Assembly (NCBI RefSeq): GCF_029714305.1
Contig: NZ_CP121647.1
Location: forward strand, 6,964,501 to 7,028,500
Length of the DNA: 64,000 bases
Source: Bradyrhizobium sp. CB3481
GTDB lineage: Bacteria; Pseudomonadota; Alphaproteobacteria; Rhizobiales; Xanthobacteraceae
Direction: 5' to 3'
The notes under the pieces were generated by a model. It was not told where the DNA came from. It ran no database searches and saw nothing but the letters and a program-made list of their open reading frames with translations. Both the position numbers and the translations under genes were made by a program. Positions within the stretch are counted from its first letter, which is position 1; each line of letters starts with the position of its first letter. Below, piece after piece: positions 44,001 through 53,598 of the stretch.

Positions 44001-44412
44001 TGCCGAGATCAAGGTGCCTTACTATCTTGGTCTTCTGGCGGAGGCGCACAGGCGAGCGGACCGGATCGCTGACGGGATCAGCCTGTTGAATGAATCGCTG
44101 GCACTCGTCGAGCGCACCGACGAGCGCTGGTATGAGGCGGAGCTGTATCGACTTATGGCCGAAGCGCTGATCACCAAGTCGGATGAACTGCATGCCGAAG
44201 GCTGGCTGTGCCGCGCACTTGAAACAGCGCAGAAGCAGAGCGCGAGGCTTTGGGAATTACGCGCCGCCACCAGCATTGCCCGCCTCTGGCGCGATCAAGG
44301 CAAGGGCACTAACGCGCGCGACTTGCTCGCGCCGATCTACGGCGGCTTCACCGAAGGCTTCCATAGTTGCGACCTCAAAGAAGCCGCCGCGCTGCTTGCT
44401 GAGTTGGCTTGA
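41062..44412 (+). CDS. SAM-domain adenylate/guanylate cyclase with ATPase and TPR-like tail
   Basis: A 1116-residue signalling protein. Order: SAM domain (about 1-60; LEQYAQRFAENEIDVSVLPH), class III cyclase domain (about 80-260) with metal-binding FVDLVGST and LGDGILAYFGYP, an AAA-type ATPase with Walker A GEPGIGKSR and Walker B-like LLMLWEDIHWSDP, and about 500 residues of helical TPR-like repeats. The layout is like the large multi-domain cyclase/ATPase regulators common in Bradyrhizobium. It may sense a signal through the ATPase/TPR part and control a nucleotide output, but catalysis is not shown. AGGTGG lies before the ATG; a GTG nine bases upstream is also possible. Confidence 0.9.
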   Translation: MQSIAHWLRTLGLEQYAQRFAENEIDVSVLPHLTDQDLKDLGIPLGHRRKILASIGEPTSAAQAAFDPSAASISSKTSDSAERRQLTIMFVDLVGSTALAGRLDPEELRDVIGAYHRRCAEVITSSGGFVAKYLGDGILAYFGYPRAHEEDAEQAVRAGLALIEAVTRLNTGGSSSLRVRVGIATGLVVVGDLLGEGAAQEQAVIGETPNLAARLQGLAEPNTVVIADNTRCLLGGLFDYRDLGPLAIAGMDHPVQVWRVLGVSQVGSRFEALRAASTPLVGREEEIALLTRRWERAKAGDGSVVLIVGEPGIGKSRIAQTLLEQLRNEPHTRLRYFCSPHHQHSAFYPSIAQLEQAAGFRREDTAQTRLDKLVAVLALADQELGEAVPLLADLLTIPTGDRYPPLNLSPQKRKEKTLQVQLAQVEGLAAQQPLLMLWEDIHWSDPTTLESLDLLIDRAATLRVLVILTFRPEFTPPWVGRPHVTLLSLNRLPPRHRAEMIAHVTGGKTLPTEIADQIIDRTDGVPLFIEELTKSVVESGSMTDAGDHYSMAGPVVPLAIPTTLQASLLARLDRLAPTREVAQIAATLGRQFSHELISAVAQMSQPRLESALEQLIRAELVFRRGTPPDATYTFKHALVQDAAYSTLLRPQRQQLHERIAITLERQFPEIAAAQPELLAQHCAMAGIVEKAIEYWDKAGRSAVRRSTMAEAATHFGKALNLIANLPKSSERESHERSLQLALAGALTAAKGWASPETGEAYAHARELCRDSPEGPEVATAWSGAYSFLHNSAEIRAAHDLADELLVLSEHRNDRDTKLIAHRSLGISLLFRAQFSRALPHLRQALDFYDPAEHRPPKLTPHDPRVNCEGFIAWTLQLLGRPDQALAQSQHALAWARELSHPYTLAFALHVKCVFHQLRGDAAILKERAEELVALASEQEFPHFVGSGTCFQGWAMLAMGGSVEEAISRMRWGLAKKRATGAEIKVPYYLGLLAEAHRRADRIADGISLLNESLALVERTDERWYEAELYRLMAEALITKSDELHAEGWLCRALETAQKQSARLWELRAATSIARLWRDQGKGTNARDLLAPIYGGFTEGFHSCDLKEAAALLAELA

Positions 44413-44574
44413 AAAACCCTTCGGTGAGGTCGGCGACTTCTGCTCCGGATCATTCTCGACCGATCCAGCCGGTTTTGTCCGCCGGTTGATGTCGCTTCAC
44501 TCCTAAAGCGACCTTAGACGTAAATGGCGACAGACTGAAGGTGCGCCAGCAAGTAAACGCCAGACAGTCATCGA

Positions 44575-45693
44575 TCAAATCTTGGCGCTGCAGATCGATT
44601 TCAGCGCCTTCCACTCCTCTGAGGTCAGCAGCGGCGGGCCGCTGGCCGGCGGGTCTTGCCGGCTCATCCGCGTCAGGCGGTCCTCGCTCAGGGGATGGGT
44701 GGAGATGATGGAAAGCCCCTTGCCCTCCTTGCCGGTGACCCGCAGCAGCAATTCACCGGTCGGCTTCGCCGGCCGGCCGAGGCGGTGCATGACATCGATC
44801 GCAAAGCTGTCGGCGTTGGTTTCGGCCTCGCGGGAATGGGATGACGTCACCAGCGTGCGCGAGCCGAAAATCAGAGCGCTGGAGCCGGTAATGTCGCCGA
44901 ACAACAGCCCGACCAGGAACGAGGTGCCGCCATTGTGGATCAGCCCGCGCATGCTGTCGCGATGCTTGAGATGGCCGAGCTCGTGCGCCAGCACGCCCGC
45001 GACCTCGTCCGGATTCTCGGCCTTCGCGAGCAGTCCGTTGAACAGATAGACCTTGCCGCCTGGCAGCGCAAAGGCGTTGGGGATCGGGCTCGACAGCACG
45101 CCCGATTGCACCGAGGTGTCGAGCCCTGCGGATTCGCGGATCGCGGTGACGAGCTTGACGAACGCCTTCTGCCCGGCCGCGTTGTCGCAGACCTTGGCGT
45201 CGAACATGGTCTTGACCTGGGCATCGGCGACCTCGCCGAGCCGACGCTCGAACGCTTCGGGCACCAGCGGTGTGAGGCGGTCGGCGATCAGCGGCAGCCC
45301 GAACAGCACGACCGCAACGATCGAAGCCGCGGCCGCCAGCGACCAACCGACAATGGCGGCAACACCGCGGCGGCCGATCATATGATCGTCGATGCTGGCG
45401 CAGCGCGAGACCAGCTGAGCCGCCAGCGCCGCGTCGCGCACCTCCAGTCGCGCCAGTGCCGGCGCGGTCAGGCTGGAGAGGCGCAGCACGCCGGCGGGGC
45501 CATCGACGCGGCGGATGTCGGAATAATCCCACGCCGCGAGCGCCTGCCCGTCTTCGCCGATCTCGAGCCGCTCGGACAGATGAAGCACGACTGTGCGTCG
45601 CCGGCTCGAAACCCCGTCGAAATAGATCGCCGGTCCGCTTCCTTGCGATGTCAGCGATGACAGTTGCTCGGGCGTCGCGCTATCCATGGCCAT
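44575..45693 (-). CDS. M48-family metallopeptidase, membrane
   Basis: A 372-residue protein. After an N-terminal about 110-residue cytoplasmic part comes a hydrophobic helix (IVGWSLAAAASIVAVVLFGL), and then the M48 zinc peptidase domain with HELGH in VLAHELGHLKHRDSM. This is the layout of an Oma1/BepA-like membrane or envelope protease. GGAG is found six to eight bases before the ATG. It follows by 11 bp the DUF898 gene, so the two form an operon. A quality-control role in the membrane is suggested by the family, but the substrate is unknown. Confidence 0.9.
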   Translation of the reverse strand: MAMDSATPEQLSSLTSQGSGPAIYFDGVSSRRRTVVLHLSERLEIGEDGQALAAWDYSDIRRVDGPAGVLRLSSLTAPALARLEVRDAALAAQLVSRCASIDDHMIGRRGVAAIVGWSLAAAASIVAVVLFGLPLIADRLTPLVPEAFERRLGEVADAQVKTMFDAKVCDNAAGQKAFVKLVTAIRESAGLDTSVQSGVLSSPIPNAFALPGGKVYLFNGLLAKAENPDEVAGVLAHELGHLKHRDSMRGLIHNGGTSFLVGLLFGDITGSSALIFGSRTLVTSSHSREAETNADSFAIDVMHRLGRPAKPTGELLLRVTGKEGKGLSIISTHPLSEDRLTRMSRQDPPASGPPLLTSEEWKALKSICSAKI

Positions 45694-45704
45694 CAAAGCT
45701 CCAA

Positions 45705-46859
45705 TCAGAAGCCGCCGACATCGAGGCCGTCGGCAAATCCCTCGCCGAGTGCATTGGCCAGATCGCCGCGCGCCGCGACGTTGGCCGCAGCCTCGAGGCC
45801 GCTCACGTTGACCGAACCGAGCACCCTCACCCAGAGATCGCGCAACAGATAGACCCGGATCACGATGTTCATCGCCAGCGCGAACACGAGATAGCCGAGG
45901 CCTGCCAGCACCAGGAGCGGAATGCTCTTCATGAACTCCTGCGACTTGAAGAACTCAGTGAATGACCCGTCGGTCATGCTGGCGACCAGCACTGCTGCGA
46001 GGCCCAGATAGACCGAGAAGACCAGCCCAAACACGACGATCCAGCCGATCACTTTCCAGTACAGCCCGATCAGATCGCCTTTTCGCAGCGTCGATTCCAC
46101 GCGCACGCCGCCGAACCGGATGCCCGACAGCCACCAGCGCCATTCGATCGCCTTGTACGCGCCGTAAATGAAGGGCGCGATCGGCGTCACATAGATTGCA
46201 ATCGGCGTCAGCAGCCACAGCCACCACCCGCGCTTGAAGAACTCCCAGCCGCGGCCCTCGAAACTTCCCTGCAGGTCGCCGTAATGGGAATGGCGCATCT
46301 TGTAGCGTTCGAGCGCCGCATTGCGCCAAGGCAGGATCAGCCCGAGCGTGAGGATCATCGACAGCCCCCATAGCGACGCCTGCAGCGCATAGATCCATCC
46401 CGAGCCGGTCATCCAGAACCGCACGCCGCGCCACACCGTGCGCGTCAGGCGGTAACGCCGCGCCCGGTAGATCGCGAACTGGCCGAATACATAGAAGAAG
46501 GCGACCAGCGGAATACTGGCAAAGGCCTGGATGTGCTCGGCCTCGAGGCCGACAAGGAAATAGCCGACATAGACCGGCATCAGGATCGCGAGCGCAACCA
46601 AAAATCCGATCAACAGCTCCTTGCCGCGGCCGGTATATTCGGCGGCATCGCCGCCGACCTGCGTGTTGGCCCAGAGATGCCTGCGGATATCGGTAAGCAG
46701 CCAGAAGCGATAGAAACCGAGGGTAACGAGCTCCAGCCCAGCGCCGCGCTTGACCAGATCGAAGAATTCGCGCCGGTTGCCGGAAAACGCCACCGGCATC
46801 GGCGGCGGTACGGAAGGCATCGGCGGCGGCACCTGCGGCGGCCAGGTCATCTGGTTCAC
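45705..46859 (-). CDS. DUF898 (YjgN-like) membrane protein
   Basis: A 384-residue protein with seven or so hydrophobic helices, for example ELLIGFLVALAILMPVYVGYF and WIVVFGLVFSVYLGLAAVLV. The N-terminus is Pro-rich (PPQVPPPMPSVPPPMP). The sequence FFDLVKRGAGLELVTLGFYRFW is the DUF898 hallmark. The GTG is the start: GGAG lies seven bases before it, whereas the ATG three codons on is too far from that site. It is upstream of, and coupled to, an M48 peptidase, a pairing known in other proteobacteria. Function unknown. Confidence 0.85.
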   Translation of the reverse strand: MNQMTWPPQVPPPMPSVPPPMPVAFSGNRREFFDLVKRGAGLELVTLGFYRFWLLTDIRRHLWANTQVGGDAAEYTGRGKELLIGFLVALAILMPVYVGYFLVGLEAEHIQAFASIPLVAFFYVFGQFAIYRARRYRLTRTVWRGVRFWMTGSGWIYALQASLWGLSMILTLGLILPWRNAALERYKMRHSHYGDLQGSFEGRGWEFFKRGWWLWLLTPIAIYVTPIAPFIYGAYKAIEWRWWLSGIRFGGVRVESTLRKGDLIGLYWKVIGWIVVFGLVFSVYLGLAAVLVASMTDGSFTEFFKSQEFMKSIPLLVLAGLGYLVFALAMNIVIRVYLLRDLWVRVLGSVNVSGLEAAANVAARGDLANALGEGFADGLDVGGF

Positions 46860-47132
46860 GGATCAACTCCAGGGTGATTTGTCGCGGATCAAATCACGAA
46901 ATTGTCGGCCGTTGTGTGACCCAGGTCCCACAATCGCTTGCTATGGTGGCAAACTCACTAATCGAGATGGGCGGATATCGGTTGATCTGCGTCCGCTTTG
47001 CAGCGGTTTTTGTGGACTGGCGCCGAACATCACTCGAAGCCCGATAAGGGCAAAATCGGGTGCATGTCATCTATCACTTGAGCCGCATCAGGTCTGTGGC
47101 TGTCCGGCCGGATGGCTGTGGCACCCGCGTAT

Positions 47133-47579
47133 TCACTCTCTAACGAACATATGAGACTTTATCTTCCACTGCCCGTCGGCTTGGCGTTCAAGGAGCCTCA
47201 CGGTGCTGCCAGAAATTGGCGCGGCCTTCTCATTCATCACCAACGTGGCCGTGAAATGGGAGGTGGTATAGGCATAGTTCCCGACGGGTAACACATCGAC
47301 CAGTTCAACCTTGTGGTTTCTGACGCTTCTTCCCCGCCCGGCAAAGAAATCACGGATTGCCAGAGGGCCGGTGACGGGCCGCGCACCGGGCGGCATCAGT
47401 CTGCTGTCAGCGGTATACAATGGAAGCAGGGCATCGAAGTCTGCGTCGTTGATGGCGGCATCCCACTTGGCAGCCACCGAGGAAATTTCGTTGGCAAGTT
47501 GGTCTGCCCTTGCATGACCAACGCAAGCACAAACCAGGATCAACAGTACGGCGTAGGAAGGAAGAGAAGGGCGGCTCAT
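47133..47579 (-). CDS. exported NTF2-like (DUF4440/SgcJ-type) protein
   Basis: A 148-residue protein with a leader (YAVLLILVCACVGHARA). The rest has a SnoaL/NTF2-like cone fold: AAKWDAAINDADFDALLPLY, then SRLMPPGARPVTG, IRDFFAGRG, then a C-terminal WKIKSHMF. AGAGGAGG gives a strong ribosome site before the ATG. The family includes enzymes and binding proteins, so no reaction is assigned. It is downstream of the HxlR regulator by about 106 bp on the same strand and might be its target. Confidence 0.8.
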   Translation of the reverse strand: MSRPSLPSYAVLLILVCACVGHARADQLANEISSVAAKWDAAINDADFDALLPLYTADSRLMPPGARPVTGPLAIRDFFAGRGRSVRNHKVELVDVLPVGNYAYTTSHFTATLVMNEKAAPISGSTVRLLERQADGQWKIKSHMFVRE

Positions 47580-47685
47580 CTTTGCCTCCTCTAGCTGAGA
47601 TGCTTAGCGCATGAGCGCATTAGCAAACGTTACCGCTGAGCAAAACAGGACCACTAGTCCAAAAAGTGAACTGGAGAGAATGTCG

Positions 47686-48378
47686 TCAGCGGACTGAGGC
47701 TTGATCTGCCAGCGCAGGCGCCTCATCGGCATATTTGCTGCGTGGGAACCAAGTGTGCATGCTGTTTACAAGATGCTTAGAACCGTCGATCTCGATTTTG
47801 CCGAGCTCACGCGCCCGTAGCAGCGGCAGCTCGCCCATGAAAATCTGCACAAGTGTCCGCAGACTCGCATAGAGGCTGATATCGACCTCGAAACCGGGAT
47901 CATCCCAGCAGAGATCGGCTTCCTCCTTCTTCACAACAAACCACCAGCACCTCGGCTGAGCGTCCGCAATCTCGACGTACAGCACGAAGTCGCATGGAAT
48001 GTGCTTTAGATCGAACGAACGGCGCATATTCCACATCAGTCGGCCTGCGTGGAGTTCGTTGGGCGCGAGCTGGCTGCGTGCCCATCTGTGACCCCAACGA
48101 CCCAATGCATCGATAATTGGCCGGGCTTCTCTGGCCGCTTGTGTTGGATGGTACTCCCAATGCCCGTTATCGCCCGATTGGCGTGAGATTAGCCCGGCTT
48201 CTTCTAGCGTCTGCAGGCGCTTGGAGAGAAGGCTCGGCGACATCTGAGGGATGCCGCGGCGAAGCTGGTTGAAGTGGCGGGACCCGAGCAACAGCTCGCG
48301 GAGCACCAGCGGAGTCCACCGCTCCGTAAGTATTTCCGCAGCTTTGGCTACGGGACAAAATGATCCATAGCCTTTCAT
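47686..48378 (-). CDS. HxlR-family transcriptional regulator
   Basis: A 230-residue regulator. The N-terminal winged helix has CPVAKAAEILTERWTPLVLR and a recognition region in MSPSLLSKRLQTLEEAGLIS, the HxlR type. An extra C-terminal domain of about 120 residues (from LHAGRLMWNMRRSFDLKHIP) resembles the SCP2/MarR-associated ligand domain found in longer HxlR proteins. A Cys in FCPVAK and in KHIPCDF may sense thiol stress in some relatives. It lies between IVD and the NTF2-like gene. The target gene is not evident. Confidence 0.88.
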   Translation of the reverse strand: MKGYGSFCPVAKAAEILTERWTPLVLRELLLGSRHFNQLRRGIPQMSPSLLSKRLQTLEEAGLISRQSGDNGHWEYHPTQAAREARPIIDALGRWGHRWARSQLAPNELHAGRLMWNMRRSFDLKHIPCDFVLYVEIADAQPRCWWFVVKKEEADLCWDDPGFEVDISLYASLRTLVQIFMGELPLLRARELGKIEIDGSKHLVNSMHTWFPRSKYADEAPALADQASVR

Positions 48379-48453
48379 GACGAGAACTCTACCATCACGC
48401 GGGCCGCCGCGGTAGTCCAGTTTCTGGACTATCCCAGGCGTGCAATCCGCAGC

Positions 48454-49626
<1,173 letters not shown>

Positions 49627-49646
49627 GGTCGCCTCCCGGCGGAATT

Positions 49647-49662
49647 AAACGTTGTTTCAAAC
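49647..49662. promoter_or_regulatory. possible operator between ivd and P450 genes
   Basis: AAAC-GTT-GTTT and GTTT-C-AAAC overlap, an AT-rich inverted repeat of the kind used by TetR-type regulators. It lies just upstream of the ivd start. Low confidence. Confidence 0.25.
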
Positions 49663-49838
49663 AGACTTAGTCTTCGAGACTGCCGTTGTCACGCGACGAA
49701 ATGAGCGCAGCCCACCCGCCGTTGCTGCGGCCAAATGCACTGAACTCGCCCTTGCGCCGGGCCACGGCTCGGGATGTAATAGGGTAAAACATCACCCGTT
49801 CGGCATGCTTCGCGCGGGGAAATTTGGGAGAGCGGCTC

Positions 49839-51110
49839 ATGCAAGGAACCATCGATCTCGCCGGAGATTCCCATCTGCGGGCCGCGCGCGATGCGGCTCG
49901 GTCCACTCCGCTTGTCGATTTCGATGTCGGCAATCCCGACCTGTTCAAGAGCGATACGTTCTGGCCGTATTTCGACCGGCTGCGCCGCGAGGAGCCGGTG
50001 CACTACTGCAAGGACTCGATGTTCGGTCCCTATTGGTCGGTAACCAAATACAACGACATCATGGACATCGAGACCAACCACGCGGTGTTCTCGTCGGCGG
50101 CCTCGCTCGGCGGCATCACCATCCGTGACGTCGCGCCGGACCTGCGCCGCGAGAGCTTCATCGCCATGGACCAGCCGCGCCACTCCGCCCAGCGCAAGAC
50201 GGTGGCGCCGATGTTCACGCCGACGCATCTGGATCAACTTGCGATCAACATCCGCAAACGCTCGGCCGAATGCCTCGACAACCTTCCGAAGAACGAGGTG
50301 TTCGACTGGGTCGATCAGGTCTCGATCGAACTCACCACGCAGATGCTCGCCGTGCTGTTCGACTTTCCCTGGGAGGATCGCCGCAAGTTGACGCGCTGGT
50401 CGGACGTTGCGACCACGATTCCCGGCCCCGGCGGCCTCGTCGCGTCAGAGGAGGAACGGCAGGCCGAGCTGATGGAATGCGCGACCTATTTCGCGAAGCT
50501 TTGGAAGGAGCGCGTCAACGCGCCGCCGAAGAGCGATCTGTTGTCGATGATGGCGCACAGCGACGCCACGCGCGACATGGACCCGAAGAATTTTCTCGGC
50601 AATCTGATCCTATTGATCGTCGGCGGCAACGACACCACGCGCAACACGCTGTCCGGCAGCGTCTATGCGCTGAACAAGAATCCGGACCAGTATCGCAAAC
50701 TGCGCGACAACCCCGACCTGATCGATAGCTTCGTGCCCGAGGTGATCCGCTGGCAGACGCCGCTAGCGCATATGCGCCGCACCGCCTTGGAAGACATCGA
50801 ATTCAGAGGCAAGCAGTTCAAGAAGGGCGACAAGGTCGTGATGTGGTACGTCTCCGGCAACCGTGACGAGGACGTGATCGACCGCCCCTACGAGTTCATC
50901 ATTGACCGCGCCCGCCCGCGCACCCACCTTTCCTTCGGCTTCGGTATCCACCGCTGCGTCGGAATCCGGCTGGCCGAGCTACAACTCAGGATAATCTGGG
51001 AAGAAATTCTCAAGCGCTACGATAATATTGAACTGGCCGACGAACCGAAGCGGGTGTATTCGAGTTTCGTCAAGGGCTACGAGACCCTGCCGGTCCGCAT
51101 CGCCGCCTAG
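49839..51110 (+). CDS. CYP153-type cytochrome P450 (alkane hydroxylase family)
   Basis: A 423-residue soluble P450. Strong matches to CYP153 in memory: SMFGPYWSVTKYNDIM, FDFPWEDRRKLTRWSDV, the I-helix LLIVGGNDTTRN, ExxR in PEVIRWQTPLAHMRR, and heme-ligand Cys in FGFGIHRCVG. CYP153 enzymes hydroxylate the terminal carbon of alkanes or fatty acids and need a ferredoxin and reductase, which are not in the window. The ATG has GGGAG eight bases before it. A TTGCGC-N17-TGTAAT promoter-like pair lies about 60 bp upstream. It is first of two tandem paralogues. Confidence 0.9.
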   Translation: MQGTIDLAGDSHLRAARDAARSTPLVDFDVGNPDLFKSDTFWPYFDRLRREEPVHYCKDSMFGPYWSVTKYNDIMDIETNHAVFSSAASLGGITIRDVAPDLRRESFIAMDQPRHSAQRKTVAPMFTPTHLDQLAINIRKRSAECLDNLPKNEVFDWVDQVSIELTTQMLAVLFDFPWEDRRKLTRWSDVATTIPGPGGLVASEEERQAELMECATYFAKLWKERVNAPPKSDLLSMMAHSDATRDMDPKNFLGNLILLIVGGNDTTRNTLSGSVYALNKNPDQYRKLRDNPDLIDSFVPEVIRWQTPLAHMRRTALEDIEFRGKQFKKGDKVVMWYVSGNRDEDVIDRPYEFIIDRARPRTHLSFGFGIHRCVGIRLAELQLRIIWEEILKRYDNIELADEPKRVYSSFVKGYETLPVRIAA

Positions 51111-51152
51111 CTATTCTCGTCGGAATTCAACGTCACCCGGGATGACCGTGCC

Positions 51153-52427
51153 ATGAACGTCCAGACATCAATCAGCGCCGACCGAAAGGAGCTGCTTCGC
51201 GCCGCGCGCGAAGAAGCCTATTCGACGCCGCTGAAGGATTTTCATCCCGGTGCGCCAAAGCTGTTCCAGAACGATACCCTGTGGCCGTGGTTCGAGCGGC
51301 TGCGCAAGGAAGAGCCGGTGCATTACTGCACCAATTCACCGATCGAGCCCTATTGGTCGGTCACCAAGTACAACGACATCATGCATGTCGACACCAATCA
51401 CGGCATCTTCTCCTCTGACTCCACGCTCGGCGGCATCTCGATCCGCGACGTGCCGCCCGGCTACGACTATCCAAGCTTCATCGCGATGGACCAGCCGCGG
51501 CATTCGGCGCAGCGCAAGACGGTGTCGCCGATGTTCACGCCGACGCACCTCGACGAGCTGGCCAAGCTGATCCGCGAGCGTTCGCAGAAGGTGCTCGACA
51601 ATCTGCCGCGCAACGAGACCTTCAACTTCGTCGAGCGCGTCTCCATCGAGCTGACGACGCAGATGCTGGCGACTCTGTTCGACTTCCCCTGGGAGGAGCG
51701 GCGCAAACTGACGCGCTGGTCTGACGTCTCGACCGCGCTGCCCAAGAGCGGCGTCGTGGAATCGCCCGAGCAGCGCCGCCGCGAGATGGACGAGTGCTAC
51801 GCTTATTTCTCAAAACTGTGGAACGAGCGCGTCAATGCGCCGCCGAAGAACGATCTATTGTCGATGATGGCGCACAGCGACGCCACGCGGCACATGGACC
51901 CTGACAACCTGATGGGCAACATCATCCTCTTGATCGTCGGCGGCAACGACACCACGCGCAACACCATGAGCGGCTCGGTGCTGGCGTTGAACGAGCACCC
52001 GGATCAATACCAGAAGCTGCGTGAAAACCCCGCGCTGATCGACACCATGGTGCCGGAAGTGATCCGCTGGCAGACGCCGCTCGCCCATATGCGCCGCACC
52101 GCGCTGGTCGATACGGAGATCGGCGGCAAGAAGATCAAAAAAGGCGACCGCGTCGTGATGTGGTACGTCTCCGGCAACCGCGACGAGGAAGGCATCGACC
52201 GTCCCGACGAGTTCATCATCGACCGCGCCCGCCCGCGCACCCATCTGTCGTTCGGCTTCGGCATCCACCGCTGCGTCGGCATGCGCCTAGCCGAGCTGCA
52301 GCTCAAGATCGTCTGGCAGGAAATGCTCAAGCGCTTCGACCGCATCGAGGTGGTCGGCGAGCCGAAGCGGGTCTATTCCAGCTTCGTGCGCGGCATCGAG
52401 CAATTGCCGGTGCGCATTCCGGGGTGA
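51153..52427 (+). CDS. CYP153-type cytochrome P450, second copy
   Basis: A 424-residue paralogue of the preceding gene, 42 bp downstream. The same signature segments occur, with small changes (GGNDTTRN, PEVIRWQTPLAHMRR, FGFGIHRCVG). The N-terminal third differs most, where substrate specificity in P450s is often set. Probably co-transcribed with the first copy. There is no strong ribosome site, which may lower its level. The pair is more similar to each other than two random P450s, so it is a local duplication. Confidence 0.9.
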   Translation: MNVQTSISADRKELLRAAREEAYSTPLKDFHPGAPKLFQNDTLWPWFERLRKEEPVHYCTNSPIEPYWSVTKYNDIMHVDTNHGIFSSDSTLGGISIRDVPPGYDYPSFIAMDQPRHSAQRKTVSPMFTPTHLDELAKLIRERSQKVLDNLPRNETFNFVERVSIELTTQMLATLFDFPWEERRKLTRWSDVSTALPKSGVVESPEQRRREMDECYAYFSKLWNERVNAPPKNDLLSMMAHSDATRHMDPDNLMGNIILLIVGGNDTTRNTMSGSVLALNEHPDQYQKLRENPALIDTMVPEVIRWQTPLAHMRRTALVDTEIGGKKIKKGDRVVMWYVSGNRDEEGIDRPDEFIIDRARPRTHLSFGFGIHRCVGMRLAELQLKIVWQEMLKRFDRIEVVGEPKRVYSSFVRGIEQLPVRIPG

Positions 52428-52524
52428 TCACGGCGCGCGCAATCGCCGCTCCGCCGAAACGCCTGGCATTCATCTGTTGCAGGAAAGAAGCTGAGCCGAG
52501 AGGTCGCCGCGAACGTCGCCGACG

Positions 52525-52656
52525 TCAGCCGAAGAAGCCTCTTGCAACCGCCTTGAAGAACAAGGGCAAGCTTTCGATGAGCCGGCCACCGAAAAGTGTC
52601 CGGTCCGCCAGCGAAACAACAATACAGCATACCGATGCGGCGACGATGGCCTTCAT
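52525..52656 (-). CDS. small membrane protein, 43 aa
   Basis: A 43-residue protein: MKAIVAASVCCIVVSLADRT then LFGGRLIESLPLFFKAVARG and FFG. It has one helix and a short amphipathic tail with basic residues. Its composition is ordinary. Ribosome site is weak. It sits between the P450 gene's end and a divergent-looking gap. Similar small membrane proteins with this LADxTLFxGR-like pattern occur in Bradyrhizobium, to my memory. Function unknown. Confidence 0.5.
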   Translation of the reverse strand: MKAIVAASVCCIVVSLADRTLFGGRLIESLPLFFKAVARGFFG

Positions 52657-52792
52657 CAGCTCAGCATGAGAGCGAAGTGCCTAATGATCGCTTAAAAGAT
52701 TTCCTTATGGCGCTCCGCACTATTACGGACGAGACCTCTTATCGGTGCACTTGTGAACACATCGAGGCCGCCGCCTGGGCGAATTCCGATCG

Positions 52793-53233
52793 CTAGAGGA
52801 AGACGTTCCAGATCGCGACCCGCGCATTGCTCAGCCGCTCCTCGCCATCGAATTCCAAGTCGATGATCCATTGCTTGGAGCCGAGGACGTTTGCCGTCAA
52901 AGCCTGGCAATTGACCGGCCCGGCGCCCTGGCAGTCGAGCTTCTCCTTGCGGAGCAGGGCGATGGCGGCCGCCCTGTCTGTTCCCAGCGGCATCGCCTTC
53001 AAGAGCACGTCGCGCGCCGGCTCCGAGTTATTCGTGCTCTGCTTTTCTGCCGCGCGCATTTCGCCAAGCAGGCGGTGCTCCCGATAGAAGCTGTCCACCT
53101 CGGCGGTCTGGTACCAAAACCAAAGCCATGCCGTGACAAACAGCGCGGCTGGCAGCGCCATGAGCGCCAGCAAAATGACCAGCGCGGTTCTGACGAATTG
53201 CCGCACGGGGCTCACCGCTTCCAAGGATGCCAA
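52793..53233 (-). CDS. hypothetical single-pass membrane protein
   Basis: A 146-residue protein with one long hydrophobic helix (ALVILLALMALPAALFVTAW) and a soluble C-terminal domain with two Cys (LDCQGAG, NCQALT) that may pair outside the membrane. The start is uncertain: TTG directly after the YodC-like stop, or GTG codons six and nine codons later. It probably shares a transcript with yodC-like gene upstream. No family recognised. Confidence 0.6.
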   Translation of the reverse strand: MASLEAVSPVRQFVRTALVILLALMALPAALFVTAWLWFWYQTAEVDSFYREHRLLGEMRAAEKQSTNNSEPARDVLLKAMPLGTDRAAAIALLRKEKLDCQGAGPVNCQALTANVLGSKQWIIDLEFDGEERLSNARVAIWNVFL

Positions 53234-53449
53234 TTAGGGCCTCACATCGCTCTCATAGCCGCGCGGCGAACCGTCCCCGCCAACCAACTGCAGCGTTCCT
53301 TCCTTGAAGGAAGCGTAGTTGCGTTGCCCGGCTTCAATCCAGACACAACTGACCAACGGTTCGTTGGACGAATGAGACACCTCGCGGTCCACCACCATGA
53401 TCGGGCCGCCGCTTTTGTGCCTGACGAGATTGCCGGGGCGAAGCCACAT
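53234..53449 (-). CDS. YodC-like DUF2158 protein
   Basis: A 71-residue protein. The segment WLRPGNLVRHKSGGPIMVV, then VSCVWIEAGQRNYASF, is the DUF2158/YodC pattern, a small beta-barrel of unknown function. It ends directly at the start of the next gene, so the two are coupled. It is an ATG start. Confidence 0.8.
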   Translation of the reverse strand: MWLRPGNLVRHKSGGPIMVVDREVSHSSNEPLVSCVWIEAGQRNYASFKEGTLQLVGGDGSPRGYESDVRP

Positions 53450-53598
53450 CTTTCTTTCCGATGCATCCGTGTCCCGAAGCTGTATACAGGCTGCCCTTCG
53501 GCACAGTTACCCGGTTCATTCAAAACCGAGCAAATCGAGCGATGTTCGTTGAGGGCAGCATCCACCCTCACCGTCCCGCCGCAGGAAATCAACTCGGT

